The notes: a model not told the origin generated them from the letters alone. A stretch of 64,000 nt of DNA from Urechis unicinctus (GCA_034190875.2 CM067356.1:35132682-35196681); one strand, 5' to 3'; positions 31,640 through 46,300 are shown, counted from the first letter of the stretch. A program made the numbers and translations.

Positions 31640-32560
31640 ATGCTGCTGAGGCGGGTCAAGCATTGTCTTAATCTCATTGTATAAACGACACAAGAATAGG
31701 AAATCGAGAATGAAATGATATTGATTCAACCGGATTGACAAACGCAGTGTTTGTGACAGGCCCATTTTGATAAGAAAAAACTGTACTCCTGCGGTCAGTT
31801 GGTCCGTCACAATTAACACATATATCGAAACTCTGCCACAATAAGCTGACATCTGGCGTCATTGCTGTCGGACATGTCCAATCTTCTAGTCTCATAGACC
31901 TAGATTTATTTCCTGGGACAATAACACCTGAATAAACATCAAGTTTATGTACGTATAAGATTGCATAGGCCTAATGTGTAATGGCCAACTACACAAGTAG
32001 AGGTGTTGAACGGCTCACCTAAAACATCAAAATGCATTAGTGTCTGAGTAGGCAGACGATGGCTGATCAAGTGCTAATGTTTGCTGAGCAGGCAAAAAAA
32101 AACAACGCACAAAGGGTTCTGTTCTGGTGAATATAAAGAAGAACCAATGGCGCTGCCTCCGATTGGTCTCCAGACCTGCGACATAAGCATTAGGACACAT
32201 CTGCAACAGTTGACATTACCTCATGGAGTAACCAAATAAGCATCAAACACAAGTCATGATCGTCATTTTCTTTATATACACGTTTCTTGCATAAACGAGT
32301 ATGAACCCCTAAAAACTGATTGTTAGCGAAATATTACCTGGATGAAGACATTATGGTCACTCGATATGATTTTGGCGATCAATAGCCAACCACCACCCCC
32401 GGCTAGCGCTGTCTGCTGGGGGTCCGGAATGATGATCATGTTACTACTGGTTACACTCAAATGCCTTACCTTTGCCTCATGTCCAAACTGGCGAGATTCT
32501 ACGCCCACATTAATCAGAAAAAGTATCACGATATTAGCAAATGTGATCATGCTTGATAAT
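31640..32560 (-). pseudogene. Gene X: two-exon gene for a putative secreted protein, exon 2 broken
   Basis: Exon 1 runs from an ATG at 32550 to 32338 (71 codons). It begins with a likely signal peptide: a hydrophobic run FANIVILFLINVGV, then small and charged residues. It later carries a glycine block ALAGGGGW and ends VFIQ. The splice donor is CAG|GTAATA at 32337; the acceptor is ...GTCGCAG at 32176, giving a 162-nt phase-0 intron. Exon 2 starts VWRPIGGS at 32175 but is then interrupted: compared with gene Y it lacks about 95 bp and has stops. I recall VF(L/I)QVWRP followed by GD(V/M)GFYF from uncharacterised secreted proteins of cnidarians, sponges and molluscs; no family name is claimed. 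The 3' part (31860-31815) keeps 42 of 46 bases with gene Y around ATGACGCCAGATGTCAG. It is adjacent to segment A copy 2, as gene Y is to copy 3. Confidence 0.65.
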
Positions 32561-33129
32561 ATATCGATATTATTAAAAACTTACCGTTTGGAACCTCGAA
32601 AGCTGTTTATTTCACATGTGCGTGGTAATACGACCCATTAAGTGTGTATGAACTGGGGTTGATTAGAGCCCCCCCCCCCCTCCCCCCACGAATCTCCCGA
32701 TCCGTCGGGTTATGATTGTAAATATTTCAGACGGTTTCCCTATTACCAGCCTCAAAAGTCCTTCCACCTCCTCATCGCGCTATGCTGCCAGCCTATCATA
32801 TTCGACCAGACACCTCTGTTGATCCGGCAAACCATCCGCTATGACTCTCCAGCTACTGCTTGAGCCGGCATATAAGACACCGCTTGCCCTATTATGACGA
32901 TAGTAGAGAGCCGCAATCTGCAGTGCGGCAAAGCTTGGAACTTATCATGGCGGTTGCCAATCGTTGAGTCAAAAGACTGTTATACTTGGTGGTAGTCTAG
33001 AATATTAGAACTCAATTAACAATTCGGAAAATAACGATGTGGTAATACGGCAAATATTAACAACCAGCTAAACATTGCTCAACAGCCAGATACATTTGCG
33101 TTGCAATTAGTTATATCAACGAGATGGAG
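32561..33129. other. Spacer with a C-rich tract
   Basis: A run of 12 C, a T, then 6 C lies at 32669-32687, followed by about 250 bp of higher G+C than the surroundings. No gene was recognised. Confidence 0.5.
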
Positions 33130-36100
33130 CCTTACAGTTATATCTAAAATAGCGCCGCTTGATAAAGCATTTCATTCGAGGAGGTAACTTGCTTTACTTA
33201 TTGAAGCCGAAGTTGCAACAAGTAGTAGTTTATGACCCCGGAAAAGAGCTTGAGAGGTAATATATACGTCAGTTCAAGGTACACAAGTTTTAAACATGGA
33301 TTTGAGATCCATTTGAATGCTTGTGGGAGTGAAAATATCGTTCGAGGGTTGACGAAAAGTGAGAATCGTATATATTCATTAGACAGACATATCGACCCGG
33401 TTCAATCCACACTTTTGGCCGAATAGTTGATATATGACTAAATCATAAATCATCAGCTAAAGTAATTTGTATAGAACCCATGCAAAATGTGCGCTGAGGG
33501 CCAGTTATATTGTTAGTCCTCCATTATAAGTTTGTTCGGCTTGACATTATACGCTGAACACTGATAACCATAGATAATATCACCAGTCAACGCAACCATC
33601 GACGTCAATCATTGAAGTGGTATAACCTGCGATGTACCTGACGATGTATGCACGTGCTTTACGCCGCAAGCGGACGCCCTCTGTGGATTCCCTGTACCGA
33701 GGCGGAATGCGGAGGCCTATGGTTCTGTATTATGTCACAACACTGCAGTCTTTGCTTATCTCGTATCGGCTGCCCTGTCTGTCGTTATTGGGCCAAAATT
33801 AGCAATATCATCCTAGGTAAGCGGTCTATTAGTTTAAGCGGCCTCAAAACATCCGTACTACATGTCATTATTAGGAATGTAACGCATTCAATTTGCAAGT
33901 TGGAAATTCTGAACCCTTATATAACCAAGTCTGTATACTACATATATGCCGAAATATGCTAAGCTATCCGTAGCCGGTCATAACGCTTAAAGTCGCTGCG
34001 TAATTAAAATATATCCTCCACTATTTTAATCGGAGAGACAGCGAGCTTTATATATTGAAGCAAAAGTTGCATTCATTTGCAGTGTATGAGACCCGTTAAA
34101 GAGCTACGCGTGTAATAAATGCGTCAGTCCAAAGTACACACGTTTTCAGCGTGCATTTGAGATCCATTCGAATGCATATGGTAGTGCAAATATTGCTCGA
34201 GGTATGAAGCAAAGAGAGAAGCACATTTATTAATCCGACAGGCATCTTTTATCGGCGATGCACCCTTTTGGCAGGGCGGTTTATATATGATTACTCATCG
34301 AACTTCTGTCAGAGTGCATAGTATTGATCCAAAGCAGATTTTTGGCTGAAGGTAAAATATTACCAAAGTGACTGAAAATTGTCACCCTGATGACAATTTG
34401 TACCAAATAACATAAGTCGGCTCTGAATTCCATTTCCTTCCATCCACTTGCTATTCATGCCAACATAATTGATGCTAGATGTGCAATAACGAAATCGCAG
34501 GGCCATACAAAATACTAGCAGTACATCAGACGCCGTTGTAGAGCTCATGGCAAAGCTATCCTTTTACAACAACAACCGTTTATAAGATCCTCCATCATCA
34601 TCATCACCTGCTGCTAATAGTGGCTGTACGGCCACACTATCCTTCTTGCCTTAAATATTCTACGTCGGTGATTAATGTTGTTGATCAACCCAACACTGAA
34701 TTTCCCCTCTTACTTGAAAATAAATTAATCAAACTTTAACGTTTACCTGCTTTGATAATAAATCTAGCCATTTTGTACCATTTGCTCGCTGGCAGGAACA
34801 CCTGTGGCCAGGCGGGGCGATTCTCAGATGATGCGACCAGTGAGTAATGAAATTACCTTGACATTGCATCCAGTTTTCAAAGACAACTGATTTATCAATG
34901 CAGCTCATGTTAAGAACATACTCCTTACTAGAATACAATTAAAGTAGCAAAACATTAAAATTTTAATTTAGATGTGCTCACGTTTAAAGTCTAAATACTT
35001 TGAAATGGCTCCACTTGTGCAGCTGTCACGGCTTATAAAAGGGAACATTTCAAAAGCTTATCGGACGTTCAAAAATCGGAATAACACTTCAGTTATTTGC
35101 CTGCATCATTTAAGGAATGATGTGAATTAATTAATAGTGTGATAGAGGCAAGACCTAAGTATAATGATGTTAACAATACCCTGGCACCGTTCAGTTTATT
35201 GCTCGTTTGCATCTACGTTATCACCAGGACATACTGAAAAAACCCATTATATAAATCACTTATTCGACGTCTTAGAATTCAGTAATCGACATCGTGACAC
35301 ATAGATTGGAAATGACAGAGCACACCAATGCATTATAAATTGTCTTCCATAATCGACATGAGCCAATCGCTCAATCAGCACTACATCTGCCGTATTTGAA
35401 TATTATAGCACATAACAAGTATCCGAATCAACGCATCCTCACTGGAACTAACCATGCGATAACTGTTGCATTCATCTTGCGAGCAACATCCTGGCTTTAA
35501 AACTTGCAATGTAACACAGGGCGGGTTACGGTTATTAGGGTTGTATGTTAATATGATGTCGCGGTTTGGATTGTTATAACACATGATTCAGAGCTCGTAA
35601 AGTTATTTTCCCAAGCATATTTGAAATGTTGAAGCTTGCACTAAACCATTGTAGGCAAAACGTATGCAATTGCATATGTTGTTTGAATATACAGTCATTT
35701 TTGTAATTTTCGGCTTAGGTGTTTAGTTTTGGGTTTGAGTTGTGACTTACATTAATGACGTATTTATAACTATACTCCTGGGTACATTGTTATTATCGGG
35801 ACTATCATGCTTAATATAGTTTTGAAGTAAAAGTGGTGTAAGGCATCAAAAGGACCCGAAAATCGTAATGCTTAGATGAAACGCTTTGTATGTCGTTATG
35901 ACATTCACCTAGTCTATTGCGGGTGCCTTCAGTTATTGATTTGCGCTATTCACACAATCTAAACTGTCTACAATTACGACCCAAAAGATTAACAGACCGA
36001 AATTCTTTGTTCCGTCATTCGACAACATCAGGGCACGAATAGGACAGGGCTCGTTAGTAGTGGCTACCTATCCTTCGGAGTCTAGACCAAGGCATTAATC

Positions 36101-38850
36101 GCCACTGCAAATCAACCCTTTTATATACATGCGTCACATTGTATTTGCCCTCATTTTCTTTGGAAAGCATCCTATATTAAATCGATAAGATATTCATTGA
36201 AATTGCCGTTACGAATAACAATGACTGTGTTTTGTCAAAGACGATAGCTGTAACACTTACGAAGGTCGCACAACAATCAGCAATTATCGTTGATGCACCG
36301 CGTTGTGTTCAGAATGATAACATGCAATTTCAGGTTTCTCATAAAGTTCATTTGGACTCTCACGGCACTGAGTAAATTGGTTGTGGTCCATTTTATCTGC
36401 TTGCCATATCGCTCCCTGCCTTTGAAATAACCTCAGTGAACACGTTCTCGATACTCTATACCTCCAAAATACATTCGCAGAGTACCAATTACCGTACTAC
36501 GCCTTTTTTTGTAACAGACACGAGTAAGTTATGAAAACGTATCTGATAAACATCTTATTAGTATGGGAGACAATATTACCCGGCGCAAGCTTGATCGCGA
36601 AATGCATCTAGCTTATACGCTTACCATATAATACCATAAAACACTGTGCTAGCATAATAAATCGTGGCCCTATATCTATCTTAACTGCTCTTTTGTGATT
36701 TATGTGATTGTGTCCGGTAACACAAAGAAAATATCGCTCTTACGTTGTTAATGATGCCTCCTCATGCTTAAGATGTCGGTAACCATAAGTGTGGCTTAAG
36801 CATTTTCTAGTACTACTCTAATTACACGGCATACATAAGGGTTTACTAATCATGCAGTGGTTGAACAACCACCGCATACATAGCCTCTGAACAATCATGA
36901 TGTTAGTCTTGAAATACAGACCCAAAAACCCTTAGCCACTATGCCGCATAATCTTGAGTGCCGTTTTCACTGCCGCAAAGCAGTGCAGTAATTATCAACG
37001 CATCAAAAAGCCCCTAAATAAGCATGATTACAGTCTCAAAATATATACTACCACAACCCTTAGCCACTGTGCCGCAGTCTCATTAAAGCTGATGCAAAGC
37101 AGTGCAGTAACATGTAACGTCAAAACGGCGAATTATTCACATTTATGACCAATCCAGGTACTATCGAGCTGATCCCTTGATTCCATCAATGTATATTTTA
37201 CTTGTGCTGTGCCTGGTATTTCAGCACAGACTGTATGTTTACAGCCAATGCTCAAAATTGTTGCTTATTTAATTGATCACCATTACTTAATTCTGTCGTT
37301 TCATTTGCGTTGTCGCAGCACTTATTGTTGCCGGTTAGCCGCCCTTATGGTCGCATGATAAAACCGTTATAAATGCACAATACATCATTTCACACCCGTT
37401 CGCATAACCCGATTAACAACAATAAAAGATAATCAAACTTTATAACAGGCGCTGGAGGTTAATAGTGTACTGCCTTACTCTCGCCCTGCAGAATGTTTAA
37501 GTCATCCCCCTACCTTTATAATTACGCCTGAAATGGGCCACTGACGTGCAAGAATTCTACCGTAACATCCAGAAGATACCAAGTAAACGTCTTTTAAATG
37601 ATTAGCGCAACGCCGAGCAGACTCTGCCATCCACAGCAATTGACCGGAAACGAATATACATTATACAAGCGTCTAATAACTGCCCAATTACTTTCGAAGC
37701 TCACATGGGTACATGGGTGCGCAATGGTCACCTTGTACATAACTTAATTGTACGATGAGGTAAATTGCTGTCTATCTATAATTTTAAATGAATCCCACGA
37801 CCCTAGTCAGTCTTTTTATGCCATTATAGACTGGCAGAGGCATGTAAAATATAATCGTTTAAGGTCTAGTTTTTGCATCTTACATGAGTCTCTGCCACGT
37901 TGTGAAATTAAATCCAACATAACCCAATATATCTCCAAATTTCATAAAACAACAGTAGTAGCCACGAGATACAATGACAGACTCGATCTATTAGTGGGGC
38001 ATTGAGTTACGACTGCCAGCAAAGCAAGTATTCGAGAGGTGTTTGATGCGATGTGTGTATATTATACAAATAAACTAAGCGCACACCAACATACCTCTAT
38101 ACCAGAGTAAACCATTCGTCTTTTTAATTCTTTTACACCCGTTGAACAGGCGCCCATGATCCATAATGCATTAAAGACTTGATGCGTTCATGTCCAATGC
38201 ACAACGAATTGAGCGCGATCTGATTGGTACATTACTCATGCAGGTAACAACGAGGACGCCACCAAGTGTCGTTGTATTAACTTTTACATACTGCAGCTAT
38301 GATATACGTTATCTGTGAATTATCATTAGTTTTTCATATGTGGTTTCTAAGCATAAAATATGTTTCTATAATATATTTTCAATAATGGAACATACTGACA
38401 CAAGGTTTGGCGGTAGTCAAATATAGAAGCAATATTTCAAGAACCGACACTTCATAATGTGTCAAATGCAATTTTGCAAATTGACTTGCCTATTCTGGCG
38501 ACTTATATGCATTCGTCGTTAGTGTGCATCACAACAACTCATTATTGAACTAATTGCCCTTATCTTTAATATGCTTCTTAGAGTCGCGTTTCGTGTTGCA
38601 GCATTTTGCCAGCATTGCAAGTTTACCAGGTTAATATATCTATATGCAACCAGCAAACATCATTTTGAGATTACGTTAAGTTATCACTGTTAGTATTCCG
38701 CTTTTGGTAGCGACGATCAAGGAAGAGGAATACGTTGTTTGCACGGATGAATAAACATAAAAATACCAACTTCTCCTACAAGTCTTAAGTATCCTACTCT
38801 AAGGAACCAAAATGAACATATGCAGTTTTTAATGATGTTACGAATGCTCC
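33130..38850 (+). repeat. Segment A, copy 2
   Basis: Collinear with 1-6018, and inverted relative to 53530-56470. It contains about 765 bp (35815-36580) absent from copy 1 but detectable in copy 3 around 55960-56160. It also carries an insertion of about 105 bp near 34841-34945. It lacks copy 1's blocks at 490-918 and 5546-5845. The right edge at 38846 is abrupt: GATGTTACGA is shared with copy 1, then sequence diverges. The 104-codon frame at 33648 and the 85-codon frame at 37748 are not kept open in the other copies, so they are not read as genes. Confidence 0.85.
36873..37113 (+). repeat. Minisatellite, two units of about 126 bp (copy 2)
   Basis: Same GCCGCAT-bearing unit as 3851-4083, with units starting at 36873 and 36999. 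A degenerate counterpart lies in copy 3 at about 55525-55700 on the minus strand. Confidence 0.7.
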
Positions 38851-40854
38851 TACCCAAATGCGACATGATTATAATTATTGTGCTCTCGTAAAGACTGGTC
38901 TAACTCAGATGAGATCATATGATCTCATAATATTGTCCATCAAAACAAAAAGCTTTTGGCGCCTTGTTTCAATTACTGAGGTCGGTTGTGACGACAAACA
39001 AAGAAGTAAGTAAATATTTGTCTAAATTTAGCTCACCCATAGCAATTTTGGATGGTATTTGCTTACAATAGTCAATTGTTTATCCAGCCATTGCAGAAGC
39101 AATCACGATTTGCCTTGTTATAAGTACATCAAATATTTAATGAAAGGCCTGGCAGATCTAACACTGAAAGCACATTTATAAGTCGTGCAATTATGGGAAT
39201 TATTGTGGATGGTGATGTAGTTCTGCATTGCCGCGCTTCAACTTGCGAACAAAAAAGGATAACATGACTTAACTGCACCATTTTCTTTCAGCGGATTGAA
39301 TGATAATGTCGTTACCTCGTCAGCAATGCTTAGTGGTACTCAGGCACATTAAACTGTAAGAGATCACTTGATTAATAGTTGCCGGCCCAACCTGTTCACA
39401 CACAGCATGGACAAAATAACTAATGATTACTGACCAATCGATTGGGAACGGATAGGACATTCTTAGTTTAATGATTGCTACAGCATTTTGTTTGTTCATC
39501 ATTCATTATGCATAGCTCAACGCACTATTATTCTTCTAGTCTCACGAAGAAATGAAACATACACCCAGTATATGCTAGTATTTCCAAGTAATAGATCGTT
39601 TCTAATTCAAAGTACAGGTTAATGAGGGCATTAACATGGTGCTTTATAAGTTACTGTTGTTGGTGAACCTTAACAAAACAGGTAGCTCAGCATTCTCGAC
39701 ATGTTTTGCTGTAAGAGGTTTAGAGTACAAAAACTCTGGTGTCACACATGAAAGGCATGTTGAAGTGGCTATGTGTGAGGTCAGCATGTCAGCATGTCTT
39801 TTTTCATAGCGGTCGTTAGCGCTCTACAAATGTTTGCAAATGAATGTTTCCATTCACGGATCAAGTTGAGTTGCACGATGCGTTTATTACATACCGTAGC
39901 TTTACTGAATTGCGCCCTTTTTCATTCACTGCTTATGCTTTTATTGTTATTTAAACAGGAAAAAAATCCAAGTGAGCGATAATAAGCCGCATGCATCAGT
40001 TCAAGATCTCGTGTTTCACCGTATACGTTCCAATTAGATGTCACTCTTCTTTTTTGTCCGGTTCTGCAGCAAATATCTCAAAAGGTCTGTTTGGCGACGA
40101 ATGTTCCGATTAATGTGTCAAAACAGGGACACGTCATATACTAGTGTCCCCGCGATGTACGAATTTAAGCGCACTAACAAAAACAGAAAATGTATAAATT
40201 AATCGCGGAGCTATAATGCTTTTGGTGCAATCATCGATGATTGAATCACATATGACTCGTTTGAAATAAACGTGATTAAATTGCCTATAATACGACATAT
40301 AAATTGCATGGATCGTCTCAAAAACTATCATGTCCATGGATAATAATGCAATCGCTCGCATACATACCTTACTCCAGAATATTGTTCAGTGTAACTGAAC
40401 TTATGTAAGGATTATATTCATGAACAGCAGAGATAAACGCTACTTAACAGCGTCGTAGGCAAGTCACTGCCCTTAATTTCTTTGTCTACATCGGCTATTC
40501 GTCGCCATTGATTGCATTTTCTATCAGATGAACGCTATAAAGTAATTGTCTGTTCTATGGAGGAACAAAACACCAATCGTAATTGTATATGTGTGAACTG
40601 ATAGCCATCAATCTCTGTTGGCTGCCCTTTTGCTGAGCCAAGTTCCCCGAAAATGAATGATTCCTCTGTACACTAACAACAGGAGTGCATATGCTGAGTT
40701 TCTACAGAACCAATTGTAGATCTACTGTGCTCGCAAACTCTAGCAGACAAACGTCCCTTATCCACAGTACGAGAACTGTCTTGCGTGACTTTCGCCGTGA
40801 CTAAAGTAATCCTCAACGGGAAACGTGTCATTTTTTTTAGACAGTGCCATGTAA

Positions 40855-40857
<3 letters not shown>
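38851..40857. other. Gene-free stretch with a palindrome
   Basis: No gene was recognised. A perfect 20-bp palindrome, ATGAGATCATATGATCTCAT, lies at 38909-38928, about 60 bp beyond the end of segment A copy 2. Confidence 0.5.
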
Positions 40858-40923
<66 letters not shown>

Positions 40924-40945
40924 TATATATATATATATATATATA

Positions 40946-40989
<44 letters not shown>

Positions 40990-41130
40990 TTTGTGTACAT
41001 ATATGAATATGTATACATAAATTTATATTTAAAAATATATATGTATATATATAATTGTATAGATATATGCATAATTACATATGCATATATATTTATATTA
41101 TATATATATATGTAAATATATTTATATGAT
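40858..41130. repeat. (TA)n microsatellite
   Basis: About 125 bp of nearly pure TA, then about 145 bp of interrupted AT-rich repeat. The 100-codon minus frame over it is an Ile-Tyr artefact. Confidence 0.95.
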
Positions 41131-43029
41131 GCATTGTAGGTGCCGCATTCAGAAGGCATTATTACACATCAATTTCTTGTGTAATTAAAAGAAGTGAAAC
41201 AACAGTGCATTTGTTCGATGGACGTTTTTAGTTGATCACGCAGTAGTACGTTGAATGGCAAATCGTCATATGTTTTTATAATGACCTAGATATGATTTCT
41301 GCCAAACATAATTCATTTGATATTAACATGTGCTTTTTTATATGTAAAAAATGCTTTATGAGCATGCATTGAAGATAACTCGCTATGTTCATGGCTACGT
41401 TGCTCGTGTGTCGTGTTTATTGAGCATTACAAATGCAATGTGGAAAGATTCACCAATCATCACGTCCAGCGACACCACCAAGGAAAGTATAATTGAATAC
41501 ACTATGCTTCAATAATGCAATCTATAAATTAGTGATTTGGTATCATGCTTTTAAGCAATCAACTATAACACATTAGGTTCATTTGCACTACTTATTACAT
41601 ATGACCGAAATTGTATCGACGCATTACTTAATTAAATTAATAAATTGACTAACAGGATGACCATATTCAACGATATGTTGAATCTAATGAGTTAATAATA
41701 TGCAAACAATAGGCGCTACATTATCCTGTGTTGCAGCTCAATACATTTGATGAGCATTTCACATATTTGAAAGCAGGATTTTCTCATTATTGAATCTGAA
41801 GGCATAACTATATCCAGCTATAATAGTTAAAGTAATTGCCACAAGGGGGTCATGACAATGGTTTCCTTTCATGAGGTGGTCTTATTTGATTCATATAGTT
41901 TATTGACAGTAATCAGAGCTAAGCAGGCAATAAATGTTACTAAACATTTTAAGTAGAGCCGCATGAATAGACGCCAAAATATCATGACGCTTAGGTCGAT
42001 ATCAAATCTCCTTTATTGACCTCTTCCACTTCTACAAATATACTCACTCCACGCTACTTTTGTTACATGCTTGTACGTATATTTGATTGCTCTATTCAGT
42101 ATGCCATTTATAATGACCATATTAAAAAAAAGGCTGCAGGGTGAAAGCTTTGCACAGTCGGATGAGCAGCAAACATAAGACGACTTAAATATAACAATTG
42201 CAAGGAATGAAATCAAAATTCATAGTTACGGCGATACAAATCTTCATCATGCGGAGTCATTAGCCCGCCAGTTTTGCATAATCCCAACCATATTCATGAA
42301 ATGGAAAACTCCAGCATGAAGCGTCACGTTACACCAATCAAATATTAGCCTTTTCTCGGCATGTTCTAGGTGATAGCACGTTATTTTGACTGAAGCTGTG
42401 ATTGTTTCAAGTGCACGCGATAAAACTGGTAATATAACTCCAGTAAATATAATTCCTTCTTAATAGCTATTCATGAGGAGTCTGTACATCACACCGCTTG
42501 CAGTAAAACCCTAGAGATTGCAGCGTCGCTAAGAGGGTTCACTACCGACACAATTTTTGAAACCGTCATCCGTATGCCATAGCGTATTTTGTCATGATGT
42601 TGATCCTAAATGGACTGGAAATTGGCCGAATAAGATGACTCAATTACTTCTACAAGGGTACAAACTGCGGCCTGTATGTTTGCTATTGCGAAACCCGATC
42701 TTACCATCAATTAAGCGAGAATCGCGTCCGACCAGCATTCACGTTTCAGTCACTCGTTATGCGCGCATAACGGTATTTTCAATAAAACACGATACGGATA
42801 TAAAACCAATGTATTTTAACGTATCAATACAGAGAGCCCGATGGCTCATTGGTGCATTGCCGGTCTTCGAGTTTATTTAATTACCCATAATTTAAGGATG
42901 CTGAACGAGAAATCATACCTTGCAATAACACTGCTTGCAAATAACTTTATATCAAAATACATTCATTTATTTGCTTTGTCGCTACATACATTATTACGAT
43001 TGCAAGTAGGCGAATGACATCGAGATGAA
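41131..43029. other. Gene-free stretch
   Basis: A perfect 18-bp palindrome CGTTATGCGCGCATAACG lies at 42755-42772. A 107-codon plus frame (42557-42880) has no recognisable domain. Confidence 0.5.
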
Positions 43030-43374
43030 GTGATGCTGTTCCAAGAATTTGTAGACAGTGGGCCAAATTATCGAATAAATGCGGCACAAAATAACCTACG
43101 GCATCTAGCTCAGCTAAGTTTTGCCAATACTCATATCGATTACAACTTTTTTGTTCATAAATCCATCTCTTTCCGATATTATATGGAAGGAATGTGCAGG
43201 ATGAAAGGAATTGAGGGGCATGATTGGCTTGAATACACAAAGGTCATAGCGATGAAGCGTCTAGCAACGGACCACAAGCAGACTGTGCCAAACCTCAGCA
43301 AACTGGCCACAATGGCCAATATTCTGGCAGTAGCATCATCAGTAGGTATATATTGTACACGTTCATCATGTTAG
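43030..43374 (+). mobile_element. Possible hAT/ZNF862-like transposase C-terminal remnant
   Basis: This 114-codon open frame contains DWLEYTKVIAMKRL, then TVPNLSKLATMANILAVASS (43284-43343). I recall PNLSKLA(x)(x)ALVLPVSTADCERGFS as the C-terminal block of hAT-derived and ZNF862-like proteins, so the second string fits the first half of that block. The expected ERGFS and the following dimerisation residues are absent; a stop follows soon after. If real, it is a short remnant of a decayed transposon. It could also be chance, since the frame is close to the length expected by chance in this window. Confidence 0.3.
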
Positions 43375-46300
43375 TCATATATACTCTTGAAATTCATCAG
43401 GCTGCATTCAGAGAAACACAATGCATGGCACCAGGCAGAAACTTAACCATGGCTGTCTTTCAGGTCGCCTCTCATAGAAGACATATCAAAACATATGCGA
43501 TGAGCACACTCAAGACCAATATTCTGGAGACGACGACGTCTTCAATGATATGCTGTGACAATTTATTAATATAGTTAGTTCCAATGTAACAGTTGCTGTT
43601 CTTTGTCCATGCAAAGGTAAGTGATATGGTTCTGCTCAATGACTTCATTGACACGTCTTACTCCAGTGCGAGTTAGATGCGAAAAATTCTTTGCATTTCG
43701 TTTTAATAACAACAGATTTGCAGATCAAATATCGGCCACTTTTCTTTGAATTCTTTAAGTATCAATGTCATCTGACAAATTCATAGCGCTAATTGGCATT
43801 TGTTTTCCATAGCGCAAGGCTCAAGGCATTGCAAGATACTTATTTCACCATATCATTACCTGTCCCAATTCATTTGAATAATCATGAATTGTTTCTTCAA
43901 TCCATTGTTGTAAGATGCATAAAACGCATTGAATGATTCAAATTTTATATAAGCGGTGCATAGGCAGCGTCAAAATGATGATGTAACAGATTATCGCATC
44001 AATTGCAAGTGTCAGTAGCACTGTGTGTTTAATTTGTTACAACTCGATTAATCGAGAGTTACCTCAAGTTAACGACGATAATCAAGGTGTTTCCGGTTCA
44101 GTTATAGCATCAACCAACTATCACAAGCGGAAAGTGTGTTATGCATTATCATCAAATGTATTGTACACTGCGCAATCTTTTCGATAATACAGATGATTAG
44201 AGTATTTTAAGTTTATCTTGTTCATCTACATATCATTCCGGAAAGGCATGCGGGAGAATAAACATTGGACCGACATCACCGCGTCCTAGGCCAAATAATT
44301 TACTCAACTGCTATGCCACATCAGCGCATTATTTGCTCAGAGTGAAGGCTAATAAAACCTATCCTTGTTGAGAATTCGATCTGCTGAAAATAAACTGCGG
44401 TGTAATTCCAGCACCAAATTATCTTAAACAGTTAGGTACTTGTTGTAGAACTCAGATGACTGCCGCGTTGCCACAGATGTTTGTATTAACATTCAGCATA
44501 TTTTGGATAACATGAATGACTAAAAAATCTCTGGTTTAAGATGATTGAGATGTTTATTTACGGGAAGTCAAGTAAATCATCGCTTGTGGTAGAAATGTTC
44601 TATTCATAACCGTAATGTTCATCCCAACCAGCGTTGATTTAGCTCCGATATAAACGGGGAAAAAATGATCCATCGGCTGGTTGCTAATGGTCGGTTGGCT
44701 ACCTCTCTTCCTACCCCGCGCCAAAATGCCATGCAAAGCATACGACAATATCTTTAATCTACCGCAGTGTACAGCTCTGATGTGCTGATGCTGGGTGATT
44801 TCACACCAGCAAATACTTGCAAGTACTTTAGTGTTACAATGAATGCAAAAAAACATCAGATATCGCGCATTCAAAATTATAATCGCACGAACACATGTAA
44901 TGTACAGCAGATAGTATGTACCGGCGCTGGTAGTGTACGCATGTGCGGCAAACGCGTTTAGTAAGTGCAATACACCTGTGATATAATAAATGATGTCAAA
45001 CATCATTGCTTATTAAACACCAAAATCCCACTAAGTTTTAGCTAGTTTTTATCTTGTCTAGATTATCCACCCGTTCGAAAGAGATGAACATGTGTGCAAA
45101 TGCTACATAGTTCACATTTATTTAATTAAACTGCAAAGTAAATAAGTGACAAATGGTTGGAGGATATCATTTAAGGTAACCGAATGTGGGCAAATGAGCC
45201 TATTGGTCGTCGAACGAGATAGCAGCATAGAATCATTTATTTCTAACTTGAGCCATTGTGAAAGCGTAGTCACGGAACAAGCTAGTACTCACAACGTTTT
45301 CTATTTTCAATTTAATACCAAGTAATTGATCCCCTAAATAACTATGCCGATTCAGTTTTACTTAGATTACTTCAAAAATCCACATATTTGTCATTAGCAA
45401 CCCCCTCTAAAGACCCTTATCCCCAAAGAAGCTATAACAGAGCTTGATGTGCGTGATAACTTAAGCCTTCAAGAGGAAAAGGATGGGTCGGAAAGATGGG
45501 GAGTGGTACGAGGCAAAAAAGACCATAATACTCATTTGATCGAAACACCACTTACGAATATGTTCCACTTCATCAATGGCATGCTCATGAGCCTATATGT
45601 TGTACACAGCGGGCACAGAGGCATAATGCTGTAAAGGACCAAGCTTAATGCATAGCAAGCTGAATCTAACCTTCGCAGCTGCAACATACTTATGCATGCA
45701 ATAATTACTTACTTTTACATTTGTAATTTAACAAAACAGATATCAGTACAAAGCGTTGCCAATGTGTGATCCTCGATTACTTTTGGCTAAATACAACTAC
45801 ACCGAGCATGTACATTTCTATGAGCCGCTTTATATGCATTACCATCGACTAAGTTGTGATGAGATATATACATTACGTCCTCTTTCTAGTCTCTTAATGG
45901 TACTTGGGATAATCAATGGAATAGTTTTGATATATTTTATGTACATTTACCTGTCAAAGTTACCACTGCGGCACACCTTTGTAATGGTGTTATAGATATA
46001 CTCAACGTTTGTGAAAACGAAAACATACTGATCACAAAACAACCTCAGTTGTAATTTTGGTGAGAAACGTCGACCGTATCATTGAAAAAGGTAATCGAGC
46101 ACTGATTTGTTTATTTCATGCCTTGCCCTACGATATATGCTTGTGTTTGCCAAAAGCGGTCATGCACACCAAAGGAACAGCGACTAGGGATAAGTTTCCA
46201 GGCAATATTCGTGCAGTATATCTTAATTGTCCTGGCCGCAAGTAATGTTCCCGACATATCCTCTTTAACGTAACAGTGCTTACTTCTCTTTCCTGCATGC

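Noticed and set aside
33648-33962. 104-codon cysteine-containing frame in segment A copy 2
   Set aside because: The matching region of copy 1 (about 910-1180) has stops in this frame; similarity is at DNA level only.
42557-42880. 107-codon plus-strand open frame
   Set aside because: No recognisable domain, no conserved copy, and chance-level length.
44554-45006. 150-codon minus-strand open frame, the longest outside microsatellites
   Set aside because: With stops about every 15 codons, a frame of this size is expected about once by chance in this much sequence. No domain, splice context or conserved copy was seen.
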